Shown here piece by piece: positions 41,650-49,340 of a DNA stretch of 64,000 nt (its first letter is position 1; each line of letters begins with the position of its first letter). The notes under the pieces are model-generated. The model did not search any database and had not been told where the DNA came from. It was given only the letters and a program-made list of their open reading frames with translations. The stretch spans positions 5,134-69,133 of the forward strand of contig SVRT01000013.1 of assembly GCA_015064685.1 (NCBI GenBank). The letters run 5' to 3'. The position numbers and the translations under genes were made by a program. The stretch is from Oscillospiraceae bacterium. GTDB lineage: Bacteria; Bacillota; Clostridia; Oscillospirales; CAG-272.

Positions 41650-41905
41650 CAAATTTTGATTTATCGGTGCGTTAAGCCTTCCCCAGCGGGGAAGGGGGAC
41701 CACCGAAGGTGGTGGATGAGGAGGTCGCCATTAGGACGCGCGCCACGGGTGTATCGTGGATTTGGTCTTGTGGCATAATGATTCTTTTGCAACGAAACAA
41801 AGTCATTTTACAGACACAAAGCCATTGAAAGGGCGACCTCCTCATCCCCCGCGCGAGCGCGGTCCCCCTTCTCCGCTGGAGAAGGCTATTCGTAAAACCC
41901 CAATT
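41649..41905. repeat. gene-free inverted-repeat element, copy A4
   Basis: Core 41675-41887, with ends AAGCCTTCCCCAGCGGGGAA and TTCTCCGCTGGAGAAGGCT. The interior matches A3 closely (GGACGCGCGCCACGGGTGTA, CATTTTACAGACACAAAGCC). The boundary word variant TCAAATTTTGATTTATCGG is at 41649-41667 and AAAACCCCAATTTA abuts the GH3 stop codon. It lies between convergent genes. Confidence 0.88.
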
Positions 41906-41907
41906 TA

Positions 41908-43482
41908 TCAATTAAACTCAACATCAAAGGGCAGATGTCCTTTAGCATCAAGCTTGCCAGCAAGCACGTCGATCGCATATTTTTGCGAATTGGGAATCAT
42001 ATATCCAAATATTTTTCTTGGAATATGCTCAAGAGTCTTGAGCGCGTACGGATTTCCAAAATGCACTACGGCGAAGACCTTTTTGGAATGCGCCAAAGCG
42101 TTTATCACCGACTCGGTGCGCCTTGTAAGTCCGTCCGTGCCGAGATACGCACCCGTGTTGCAGAAGGTCACGAATACGACCTTTTTATAATTTCTCGCTG
42201 CAAAAAGCACCCTCTCATTCTCCATAGCCGATGAAAACTCAGGGATAAGCTCGACGTGCGAGTGTGGGAAGTTTTCCTTTATTCTCTCAACGATTCTTTC
42301 GGGATAATACCACCTCTCGGTGACCGTTTCCGCATTGTTTTCGTTGATTTCGTAGCCGTTTTCGGTAACGATCACGAACATAACGTCCTCGTTGGGAGAG
42401 TCGAGTGCAATCTTTGCGCCCTCGTCGACCACCGCGGTAATGCAATCCCTTGCAACGCTGTAAATGATCTCCTCGTCCTCTTTGGTAAAGACCTCTTTTC
42501 CGTCTATCTCACCGTCAACGAAGTCCATACCTGCAAGCACTCGCCTTACCGCCTCGTCGAGTCTCTCTTCACTTATCATTCCGTCATAGTAGTTTTTGCA
42601 AAGCATAGCGTATGCCTCGCGAGTGGGAGTGCGGTAATTGGGAAGAATAATATCATTTCCGGCTTCAATTGCCATTCCGTATACGTTTTCCTCGCCAAAT
42701 CGCTGTAAAATGCCCATCATAGCGAGTGAATCGGTAAAGCAGATGCCGTCAAATCCTTTTTCCCTAATAATATTTATGACCTTTTTAGAAAGCGATGCGG
42801 GATATTCGGGATCGATATTGCCATATACTGCGTGCCTTGTCATAATGCAGGGCAAAAGACCCTTTTCCATAAGTTTCACGTAAGGCACGAGATCAAAATT
42901 CAGAAGCTCGTTTTCATCCTGTTCGGCAACATTCTCGGTCATATGTGAGTCATAAGGGGATCTGTCCCCTCCCGGATAATGCTTTCCCGTTGAGAGATAG
43001 CGATTGCTCCTATACACACTCGCCATAACCTCAGCGGCTCGTGCAACCTTATGAGGGTCGTCGGAAAAATGCCTGAAAACACGGAACGGTCCGTCGCTCT
43101 TAAGCACGTCAAGAACAGGTCCCCACGTGCCGTTAAAGCCCGCTTCCCTTGCCTCTTTGGCAACACCTCTGGCAAAAGCGCGATAGCATTCGTCCTTATC
43201 GCACGCCGCAAGTGACATGAGAGGTATCGGGGGCAATGGTGACGTGGGAAATCCCTGCTCTGTGTCGTTAAATACCAGAATAGGATAGTCCGCCGCCTCG
43301 ATAACCCGTTTCACGACCTCTCGTTTATGCGCGGGGAGCTGAACGCAGCCAAGTGAATGATTTTTTATTAGCTCAATAGTAAATTCAATATCGTCGTCAA
43401 ACGCCGTATCGAATTTTCTCGCGCAAAATACCATTCCAAGCTTTTGCTCGGGGGTCATATCTTCAATTTTCAGTCTGATCAT
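41908..43482 (-). CDS. glycoside hydrolase family 3 protein (NagZ-like)
   Basis: 524 residues, cytoplasmic. The barrel has GTWGPVLDVLKSDGPFRVFRHFSDDPHKVARAA and the NagZ-type loop GKHYPGGDRSPYDSHM with its Asp/His general acid dyad (about residues 170-185). The nucleophile Asp lies in GICFTDSLAMMG. NagZ has KHFPGHGxxxxDSH; here the first His is replaced (HYPGGDRSP). A C-terminal region (about 330-524) follows, unlike short NagZ. It probably removes beta-N-acetylhexosamine or a related beta-sugar. GGAGGATGTT precedes ATG 43482. It lies 34 bases downstream of the DUF4432 gene on the same strand, forming a two-gene sugar operon. Confidence 0.87.
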   Translation of the reverse strand: MIRLKIEDMTPEQKLGMVFCARKFDTAFDDDIEFTIELIKNHSLGCVQLPAHKREVVKRVIEAADYPILVFNDTEQGFPTSPLPPIPLMSLAACDKDECYRAFARGVAKEAREAGFNGTWGPVLDVLKSDGPFRVFRHFSDDPHKVARAAEVMASVYRSNRYLSTGKHYPGGDRSPYDSHMTENVAEQDENELLNFDLVPYVKLMEKGLLPCIMTRHAVYGNIDPEYPASLSKKVINIIREKGFDGICFTDSLAMMGILQRFGEENVYGMAIEAGNDIILPNYRTPTREAYAMLCKNYYDGMISEERLDEAVRRVLAGMDFVDGEIDGKEVFTKEDEEIIYSVARDCITAVVDEGAKIALDSPNEDVMFVIVTENGYEINENNAETVTERWYYPERIVERIKENFPHSHVELIPEFSSAMENERVLFAARNYKKVVFVTFCNTGAYLGTDGLTRRTESVINALAHSKKVFAVVHFGNPYALKTLEHIPRKIFGYMIPNSQKYAIDVLAGKLDAKGHLPFDVEFN

Positions 43483-43516
43483 AACATCCTCCGGTCAAGC
43501 AGATCGACCCAAAGCC

Positions 43517-44449
43517 TTATTTGAGATCCTTAACCTCAAATTTAACGTAGGTCTTATACTCCTCAAATGGCTTTAACTTGACGTATTTTCCGTTGTCCTC
43601 AATCGACTTTCCGCCAAGAGCCGTCGTGCGAGGCTCAAGGCCGACAACGTAATCGCTCTCTCCGAGCATCTTCCAGATAAGAAAATCCGGCATCGTATCT
43701 CTCTTGTAGGTTATATATACACCCATTTTGCCGTTTTCGATTCCTGCCCATCCGTACTCACCCGTATGATTTGCGGTGATGCAAGCCTCCTCCAAAGTAT
43801 GCTCGGGACCCCAGATTTTCGAATGCTCCTCGGGTACACCGACGATCCTCGATCCCTCATCAACGAGAGGATAACCGAAATTGCAATGGTAGGCAAGCGC
43901 CATATCAACGTCGTAAAAGCCTTCGTTTATAACGGTATCCTCGACAACGATCTCATTCGAAAAGAGCTTTGCGGTGATGGTTCTCTTGAGAACGAGATTT
44001 TCCTCTATAGCCGAGCTTTCTCTCATCTCTCCGCTAACTCTCATAACGTATTCATCGCCAACCCAATCGGCAAAAACGCTGACCTTGGATGCGGCAATGT
44101 TGGCAATTCTGCCGTGCTGTCCCTGATCTCTGTGAGGACCGCCTATATTGCGAAGACCGCAGGTGGTAAGAAGCCCGCCGAAAAATCCTCGAAGCCAATT
44201 ATCTCCGTCCTTTTCATAGTACTGAGGAGCAACGATCCCCGCCTTTGAGATCCAAGCGAATGAATCGCCCATATAATCCGCTCCGGCAATATCCATACAG
44301 CGATCGGGCAAAACCGTAAAACGGAGCTTGCCCGTGTTTATCTCTATCGCGCGAACGCCCTTTGCCCTGCCGTCGTTGAAGGTAAAGTCGCGAATACCGC
44401 CAACCTGCTCAACGCTTCCAATTTTTCTTAGTAATTCACGTTTTGTCAT
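43517..44449 (-). CDS. DUF4432 family, aldose 1-epimerase-like protein
   Basis: 310 residues from ATG 44449 (GAAAGGAAAC upstream); the frame is open further upstream only through the tRNA-derived repeats. The galactose-mutarotase-like beta sandwich is seen in KGVRAIEINTGKLRFTVLPDRCMDIAGADYMG, WLRGFFGGLLTTCGLRNIGGP, LAYHCNFGYPLVDEGSRIV and YVVGLEPRTTALGG. Conserved His (YHCNFGYP) and Glu (GLEPRT) match the epimerase active site. DUF4432 proteins cluster with sugar catabolic genes, and here it is paired with a GH3 enzyme. Confidence 0.87.
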   Translation of the reverse strand: MTKRELLRKIGSVEQVGGIRDFTFNDGRAKGVRAIEINTGKLRFTVLPDRCMDIAGADYMGDSFAWISKAGIVAPQYYEKDGDNWLRGFFGGLLTTCGLRNIGGPHRDQGQHGRIANIAASKVSVFADWVGDEYVMRVSGEMRESSAIEENLVLKRTITAKLFSNEIVVEDTVINEGFYDVDMALAYHCNFGYPLVDEGSRIVGVPEEHSKIWGPEHTLEEACITANHTGEYGWAGIENGKMGVYITYKRDTMPDFLIWKMLGESDYVVGLEPRTTALGGKSIEDNGKYVKLKPFEEYKTYVKFEVKDLK

Positions 44450-44540
44450 ATAAGTTTCCTTTCGTTTGGAACAAAATGAATAATTATTAGTTTCAAGATG
44501 AATATATACGTTCAGCACATATTCAACTGTATATACTAGA

Positions 44541-44569
44541 ATTATATCACTTGCGAAAAAAAATTGCAA
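44541..44569 (-). promoter_or_regulatory. promoter of the DUF4432-GH3 operon
   Basis: Minus strand: TTGCAA (44564-44569), 17 bp, TATAAT (44541-44546). Confidence 0.75.
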
Positions 44570-44653
44570 TAACAAATCAATAATTGTTTCCGGATTTAAA
44601 TAAAAACGAGAATAAATAACATTATTTGCTCGACAGAGAACGTCTGAGGACTT

Positions 44654-45145
44654 CGCGCGGCGAGATTGAGAGATCGGTTTCGATTCACCGTGCGGGTCAT
44701 CACAGAACGAAAAAAGCACTCTTTATGCAATATAGCTCCACGGCTACATAAAGAACGGGAATCGAACGAGATTCTCAATCTCGCGCGGCGAGATTGAGAG
44801 ATTGGTTTCGATTCACCGTACGGGTCACCACAGAACGAAAAAAGCACTCTTTATGCAATATAGCTCCACGGCTACATAAAGAACGGGAATCGAACGAGAT
44901 TCTCAATCTCGCGCGGCGAGATTGAGAGATCGGTTTCGATTCACCGTACGGGTCACCACAGAACGAAAAAAGCACTCTTTATGCAATATAGCTCCACCGC
45001 AACTACGCACGAGGAATCGAACGAGATTCTCAATCTCGCGCGGCGAGATTGAGAGATCGGTTTCGATTCACCGTACGGGTCACCACAGAACGAAAAAAAG
45101 CACTCCAAATGGAGTGCTTCGTTCTGTGGTGACCCGTACGGGAAT
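44654..45145. repeat. tandem array of inverted tRNA-Glu 3'-end copies, four units of 127-128 bp
   Basis: Units start (CGCGCGGCGAGATTG) at 44654, 44782, 44910 and 45037. Each contains, on the plus strand, a copy of the tRNA-Glu T-arm, acceptor end, CCA and flank (TTCGATTCACCGTACGGGTC, then ACCACAGAACGAA), opposite in strand to the real tRNA. Each full unit also carries a degenerate T-arm in the other orientation (GGGAATCGAACGAGATTCTC). The last unit forms a palindrome with the genuine tRNA-Glu 3' end around the terminator loop at 45107-45110, with arms of about 42 bp. No part codes for protein. Confidence 0.9.
45093..45118 (-). terminator. terminator of the tRNA operon
   Basis: Minus strand: AGCACTCC-attt-GGAGTGCT then TTTTTT, nine bases after the CCA end of tRNA-Glu. 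Confidence 0.88.
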
Positions 45146-45201
45146 CGAACCCATGTTACAGCCGTGAAAGGGCCGTGTCTTAACCGCTTGACCAACGGGC
45201 C
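45127..45201 (-). tRNA. tRNA-Glu (TTC), CCA encoded
   Basis: The minus strand begins GGCCCGTTGGTCAAGCGG. Anticodon loop CTTTCAC gives anticodon TTC, the T-arm has GGTTCGATTCC, and acceptor ACGGGTC pairs with GGCCCGT, followed by discriminator A and CCA. 72 bases plus CCA. Confidence 0.97.
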
Positions 45202-45245
45202 TTATTCACAAAATGCGGATACATCGATCCGCATTCTGTGTTTTG

Positions 45246-45322
45246 TGGTAGCGGGAATTGGACTTGAACCCATGACCTACCGGGTATGAACCGGTTGCTC
45301 TAGCCAACTGAGCTATCCCGCC
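45246..45322 (-). tRNA. tRNA-Met (CAT), elongator type, CCA encoded
   Basis: The minus strand begins GGCGGGATAGCTCAGTTGG. Anticodon loop TTCATAC (CAT) and T-arm GGGTTCAAGTCC are visible, and acceptor TCCCGCT is followed by A and CCA. The first base pair is G-T rather than the mismatch of initiator tRNA, and the D-arm is elongator-like. A tRNA-Ile2 with modified CAT cannot be excluded by eye. Confidence 0.93.
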
Positions 45323-45364
45323 ATTTTCAGCTCAAGGATTCTTCCTTTCGCCGAACGCTTGAAT

Positions 45365-45393
45365 ATTATATCACATCGTTTTTGTTTTGTCAA
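45365..45393 (-). promoter_or_regulatory. consensus promoter of the tRNA operon
   Basis: Minus strand: TTGACA (45388-45393), 17 bp, TATAAT (45365-45370). Confidence 0.92.
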
Positions 45394-45465
45394 CACTAAA
45401 TTTTAAAAAATCTAAAAAAATTATCGAATTAACAAAATATTCACAAGTATGCATCTATAAATCAC

Positions 45466-45514
45466 AAAAAGCACCCCGAAGAAGGATCTCCCTTTCCCGA
45501 GGTGCTGTTTTTAT
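45466..45514 (-). terminator. terminator downstream of the truncated gene
   Basis: AAAAAGCACCCCG faces CGAGGTGCTGTTTTT across a partly paired A/G-rich loop; T-runs on both strands. Confidence 0.75.
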
Positions 45515-45535
45515 TGGCTGTTAACGAATTTTCTA

Positions 45536-46240
45536 TTAATTTCCATCGCTTTTTTCAGAGTCCCACGCCCTGTAATATTCCTGCGCCGCCTTATCCGCAG
45601 CCTCTACTCTTTCAACCAGACCTTCCTCATATATATCCGCGTAACGGAACTCCATCACCTCGACTCTGTTATCGGTTGAATAGTTGTCAACCGGCTCAAG
45701 CACGCAATCGATTGCGTAGAAGCCCAAGCCCGACTCGTCAAAGCACTCGCGTATTCCGAGCAAGATCTCCGCCAGATGCTCTGCAGTTACGTTTTCATCC
45801 TCAATATACACGGTGAGCTTTCCCACTCTTGCGCCAAGCTCGTTGACGTTATAATACGCGTCGGGGGTCAGCTCATTGGTGATGAGCGCATAATCCTGCA
45901 CGTCGGGAGCGTTTTTGTTCTCCTCGGGGATAAATATCAGCTCGCCGTAGCCGATATTCTCATTATACGGGAATTTGCTGCTGGCGAACACGGTCTCTGC
46001 AGCCTTTCTGTACTCGGAGTCAATTCTCAAAGCGGTATTCCAGCCGTTTGCAACGTAGGTATCGTAATTATCATATTTGAGAGCTCCAAAACCGTTTATA
46101 GTAAGCGTAAAGCTTGTGTCCTTACTGCTTGGAGACTGTATTTGCGCGTGATAGTATCCGTCCTTGAAGCTGTACGTAACGCCTTCAAGCTCGTAATCTG
46201 TGTCCCCGTAGGTCTTTTCAAGATATTTTTCGGAAATCAA
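45536..46240 (-). pseudogene. 5'-truncated YfjL-like protein gene
   Basis: The open frame has 234 codons from TTG 46240, but no ribosome binding site and no signal or membrane segment. The product starts abruptly at SEKYLEKTYGDTDYELEGV, FKDGYYHAQIQSPSSKDTSF, which in YfjL-like proteins follows an N-terminal membrane anchor and a GNP-S motif. The coding sequence joins a 34-bp palindrome (46239-46272) exactly where the anchor should be. The remaining domain looks intact, so the loss may be recent, or the piece may be translated as a cytoplasmic fragment. It lies downstream of the Gld-like exporter operon on the same strand. Confidence 0.65.
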
Positions 46241-46272
46241 GGAAACCCTGCGCCATCGCGCAAGATTTCCTT
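46239..46272. repeat. palindrome at the truncation point
   Basis: AAGGAAACCCTGCGC and GCGCAAGATTTCCTT form a 15-bp stem (two G-T pairs) with loop CATC. It occupies the junction between the DUF4340 gene and the truncated gene. Confidence 0.8.
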
Positions 46273-46305
46273 AATATATATGTTTTTTATTCGTTTCTTA
46301 CGTCA

Positions 46306-49296
46306 TCAATACTTCTGAGAGGAGTATACCGCCTCTTCGTTGATGACCTTTTGCGCGTCCGAAATGACCTTTTGCACGAAGGAATAAAGCACGCAGAAAT
46401 TACCGTATGCCTTCTCGCTTGATGACTCACCCGACTCATCGAGCATCTCAATAGTGATATACGCGCGTCGCTCACTGTATCTGTAAAATCTGTAAACGAC
46501 GTCTCTCTCGTTGCCCTTGAAGTCACTCGCCTTGACCGTGACCTTCAGCACGCATTCTCCTCTCTCTCCGCCCGTGGAGAAATCGTCCATTTTGCGCAAG
46601 GCCTCCTTCTGCGCCTCGTCAAGATCCGCGATGTCCTCAAAGGACGCGGTCAGGAAATACTTATAAAGCTCCTGGAAGTTCTGCATACCGGTCGCGATCT
46701 TGGAGGACTCGGAGTATCCGTCTCTCTCTATCACGTAATCGAGCAGCTTGCCGTCTGATACGATATTTGCGACGTACGTGGGGTTTGAAAGCACCGCAAC
46801 CTCGCCCCAATCACCCGTGACAGAGTCAACGAGTATGAGAATACCGCCCTCAAGAACGTAATATTCTCCCGCGCTCCATGCACCGATTATGCAATCGCTG
46901 TAGGTTATCTTCTCCCACTGCTTCTTAACGCCGTTGTAAGCCACTACGTTGCCGCTTTCCTCGTCGTACGCGATCTTCTTATCCGTCATAGGATAATAGG
47001 TTTCGGGATATCTGCGCACGCTTCCGTCCGAATTGTAAAGCGCGGGAATATCCACGGCGCGCTCTGCGAGTCTGCTGTCCTCGCTGTCCGCAAGGTACAA
47101 TCCGCTCGTGACGTCTCTTACAGTACACCAAGCACCGTTTTCAGAGTTGATAAGCACGTATTTTCCGCCCGAGGTGACAAATACGCTGCCCTCTCCCCAG
47201 GCTCCGCGTCCCTGATCCTTATATGTGCGGGTCAGATGCTGACCGATAGCGGTATACTCTCCCGTAAAGAAGAGATAGCCGTTCTGTGTCATAAAATACT
47301 GTGACTGATAAGCCTTCTCGCCCCAGACCACCTTAGTATCCGAGACCTTGTTGCCCTGAAGATCGGAGAACATAACGTAAGCGACGAGACAGTACTCTCC
47401 CGACTTATCCTTGACTATATCGTAATAATAGTACATATATCCGTCGTTATTGCCGTCGCCGTTGATGTCGGCATTGCTCGACTCCGCGAAGATATAATCC
47501 GCACTCTCCGCACTGCCCATTGTATACACGGTGGGTGTTATCAGATAGTCTCCGACGTAAAGAGGCTCTATCCTCTCACCGCCGCTTGAGAGAACGTACC
47601 TTCCGCTCTCCGCATCTCTTATAACTCTGTATTCCTTCTCACCGACCGTAAAGCCGCTGCCACCCTTTCCGACGTATCCGAGATACTTGGATGCGGAATC
47701 CTCGATGGTAAACTCGGTCTTGAACGCGGGAGACTCGATGATAATGCTATCAATATTAGATATGCTCATCTGAATATAGCTGTCATCGTACCATTGGGTA
47801 TCGTCCCATTCAAGGAAGTGGAAGCTGCTCTCATCGACCGTCACGATCATATCGTAGGTCTCCGAATAAGCGTAGAACATTCCGTCCTCGTTCTTTTCAC
47901 TTATTTCAACAAAGTTCTCAACGTACACAGTCTCGCCCTTTTCGTTCTGTGTCTTGAAAAGGAAGCCGACAACGTAAGGCGCGTCTATCAATCCGCACGC
48001 TTCAAGCTCCTCGTCACTCGGAGAGAGCTTTACGACCTCGCCAAACTGAGTCTGATAAAACGCGTTGAGCACAAGGTCAATATTGTTACTGTCAAGATAA
48101 TATCCCGCGGCGTATTCGAGCTTTGAGATGTAAGGCGTGTATGCATACATACTTCCCTTTCTCTCTTCAAGATCGGAATAGTAGAAATCGCACACCTTGT
48201 GGCTGTGAAGATCGAAAAGTCTCTCATACTCAGCCAAAAACTCCTCGCTACCTATCTCATCCTCGCCGAATTTCTCCGCCAGTGCAGTATATATGGCAGT
48301 GTAATCGATATTATCGTATATTCTGAAGTCGGACACGTTAAAATAGTCGGTAAGAGTCATAGGATAAACTATCATCGGTGTGATAAAATCCTCTATACGA
48401 CCGAGCAAAAGGTCAGAGATCGCGCTCGCGCCGATAACGTATATAGTCTCTCTGTCCTCGTATCTCGCGTAATATCCCGTACCCGTGACCGTCATATCTC
48501 CGACTGTGACTCTGTGGCTCTCGCCTGTCATAGTCGTGATAATATACCACGCAGGGGAATACTCGTACTCGACCTCGATCTCGTTTCCGTCAGCGTCGGT
48601 CTCTGTCCTGACTCTGATCTCGCTGTCAAGACCGTACTCCGCGTAATCGATCTTACCGTCGGGGAGTCTCAACGGATCGGCAAGTCTCCTTGTTGAAAGG
48701 GTATATCCGCACGCGACCGCAAGCTGAGCAAAGCTCTCGGCGGCAAAGGGCGCGTCCTCATCGCCCTCGATGACAAATTCCTCATTTTCATCGCGAACGA
48801 ACTTATAGCTTCCCTTTTCGTTATGCACCTCTATCGAGGCTATAACGCGCGAGCTGTCACTCGTCGAATCCTCATCGTACGTCAGCTGCTTGAACATAAG
48901 CACGTACTGACCGAAATCCTGCACCTCGGTGCCCTCGGTATCGACCACGGCGAATATCTGCGCCTCTCCCGTCTCGGCATTGACAGAAACCATCGTGCCG
49001 AGCTTGGTCTGATAATATTTCTTTCCGCCATGCTCGGTAACATCGCATCTGTCTCCGCCCTTGTGGCAAAGAGCATACGCTCCGTCAACACGCTTTATAT
49101 CGTATTTCGTGCCGTCCACGTCCTCAAAGACGTAAATATCGACGATGTAAGATACGAAAAGAAGCGCGGCAACAAGAAGCAGCACACCTGCGGCGATCAG
49201 TATCGCCGCGATCCTCTGCCTTTTGAGCATATTTCTTTGCTTCGCGCGCGCGACGGCTGACACACCGACGCGGCTTTCTCTGTTTATATCAGGCAT
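46306..49296 (-). CDS. DUF4340 domain-containing membrane-anchored protein
   Basis: 996 residues. A basic N-terminus is followed by one membrane helix (IAAILIAAGVLLLVAALLFVSYIV, about 28-51); the long rest lies outside. DUF4340-like repeats include YFNVSDFRIYDN, IIESPAFKTEFTIED and YLSSGGERIEPLYVGDYLIT-like segments (three to four beta-rich units). Proteins of this kind are encoded with Gld-type ABC exporters in many Firmicutes and Bacteroidetes. It is the last intact gene of the operon, 44 bases after the first GldG-like gene. Its function is unknown; a periplasm-like partner of the exporter is the likely role. Confidence 0.85.
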   Translation of the reverse strand: MPDINRESRVGVSAVARAKQRNMLKRQRIAAILIAAGVLLLVAALLFVSYIVDIYVFEDVDGTKYDIKRVDGAYALCHKGGDRCDVTEHGGKKYYQTKLGTMVSVNAETGEAQIFAVVDTEGTEVQDFGQYVLMFKQLTYDEDSTSDSSRVIASIEVHNEKGSYKFVRDENEEFVIEGDEDAPFAAESFAQLAVACGYTLSTRRLADPLRLPDGKIDYAEYGLDSEIRVRTETDADGNEIEVEYEYSPAWYIITTMTGESHRVTVGDMTVTGTGYYARYEDRETIYVIGASAISDLLLGRIEDFITPMIVYPMTLTDYFNVSDFRIYDNIDYTAIYTALAEKFGEDEIGSEEFLAEYERLFDLHSHKVCDFYYSDLEERKGSMYAYTPYISKLEYAAGYYLDSNNIDLVLNAFYQTQFGEVVKLSPSDEELEACGLIDAPYVVGFLFKTQNEKGETVYVENFVEISEKNEDGMFYAYSETYDMIVTVDESSFHFLEWDDTQWYDDSYIQMSISNIDSIIIESPAFKTEFTIEDSASKYLGYVGKGGSGFTVGEKEYRVIRDAESGRYVLSSGGERIEPLYVGDYLITPTVYTMGSAESADYIFAESSNADINGDGNNDGYMYYYYDIVKDKSGEYCLVAYVMFSDLQGNKVSDTKVVWGEKAYQSQYFMTQNGYLFFTGEYTAIGQHLTRTYKDQGRGAWGEGSVFVTSGGKYVLINSENGAWCTVRDVTSGLYLADSEDSRLAERAVDIPALYNSDGSVRRYPETYYPMTDKKIAYDEESGNVVAYNGVKKQWEKITYSDCIIGAWSAGEYYVLEGGILILVDSVTGDWGEVAVLSNPTYVANIVSDGKLLDYVIERDGYSESSKIATGMQNFQELYKYFLTASFEDIADLDEAQKEALRKMDDFSTGGERGECVLKVTVKASDFKGNERDVVYRFYRYSERRAYITIEMLDESGESSSEKAYGNFCVLYSFVQKVISDAQKVINEEAVYSSQKY

Positions 49297-49340
49297 AATT
49301 CAAAAAATTCCTTGTTTTTTAGTTCACTTGCTATTATCCG

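Noticed and set aside
44640..45130. Group II intron or retron RNA
   Set aside because: No reverse transcriptase and the sequence is fully explained as tRNA-Glu 3'-end copies.
44596..45195. Several short Ser/Arg-rich open frames in the tRNA region
   Set aside because: They run through tandem tRNA-derived repeats and repeat the same peptide without start signals.
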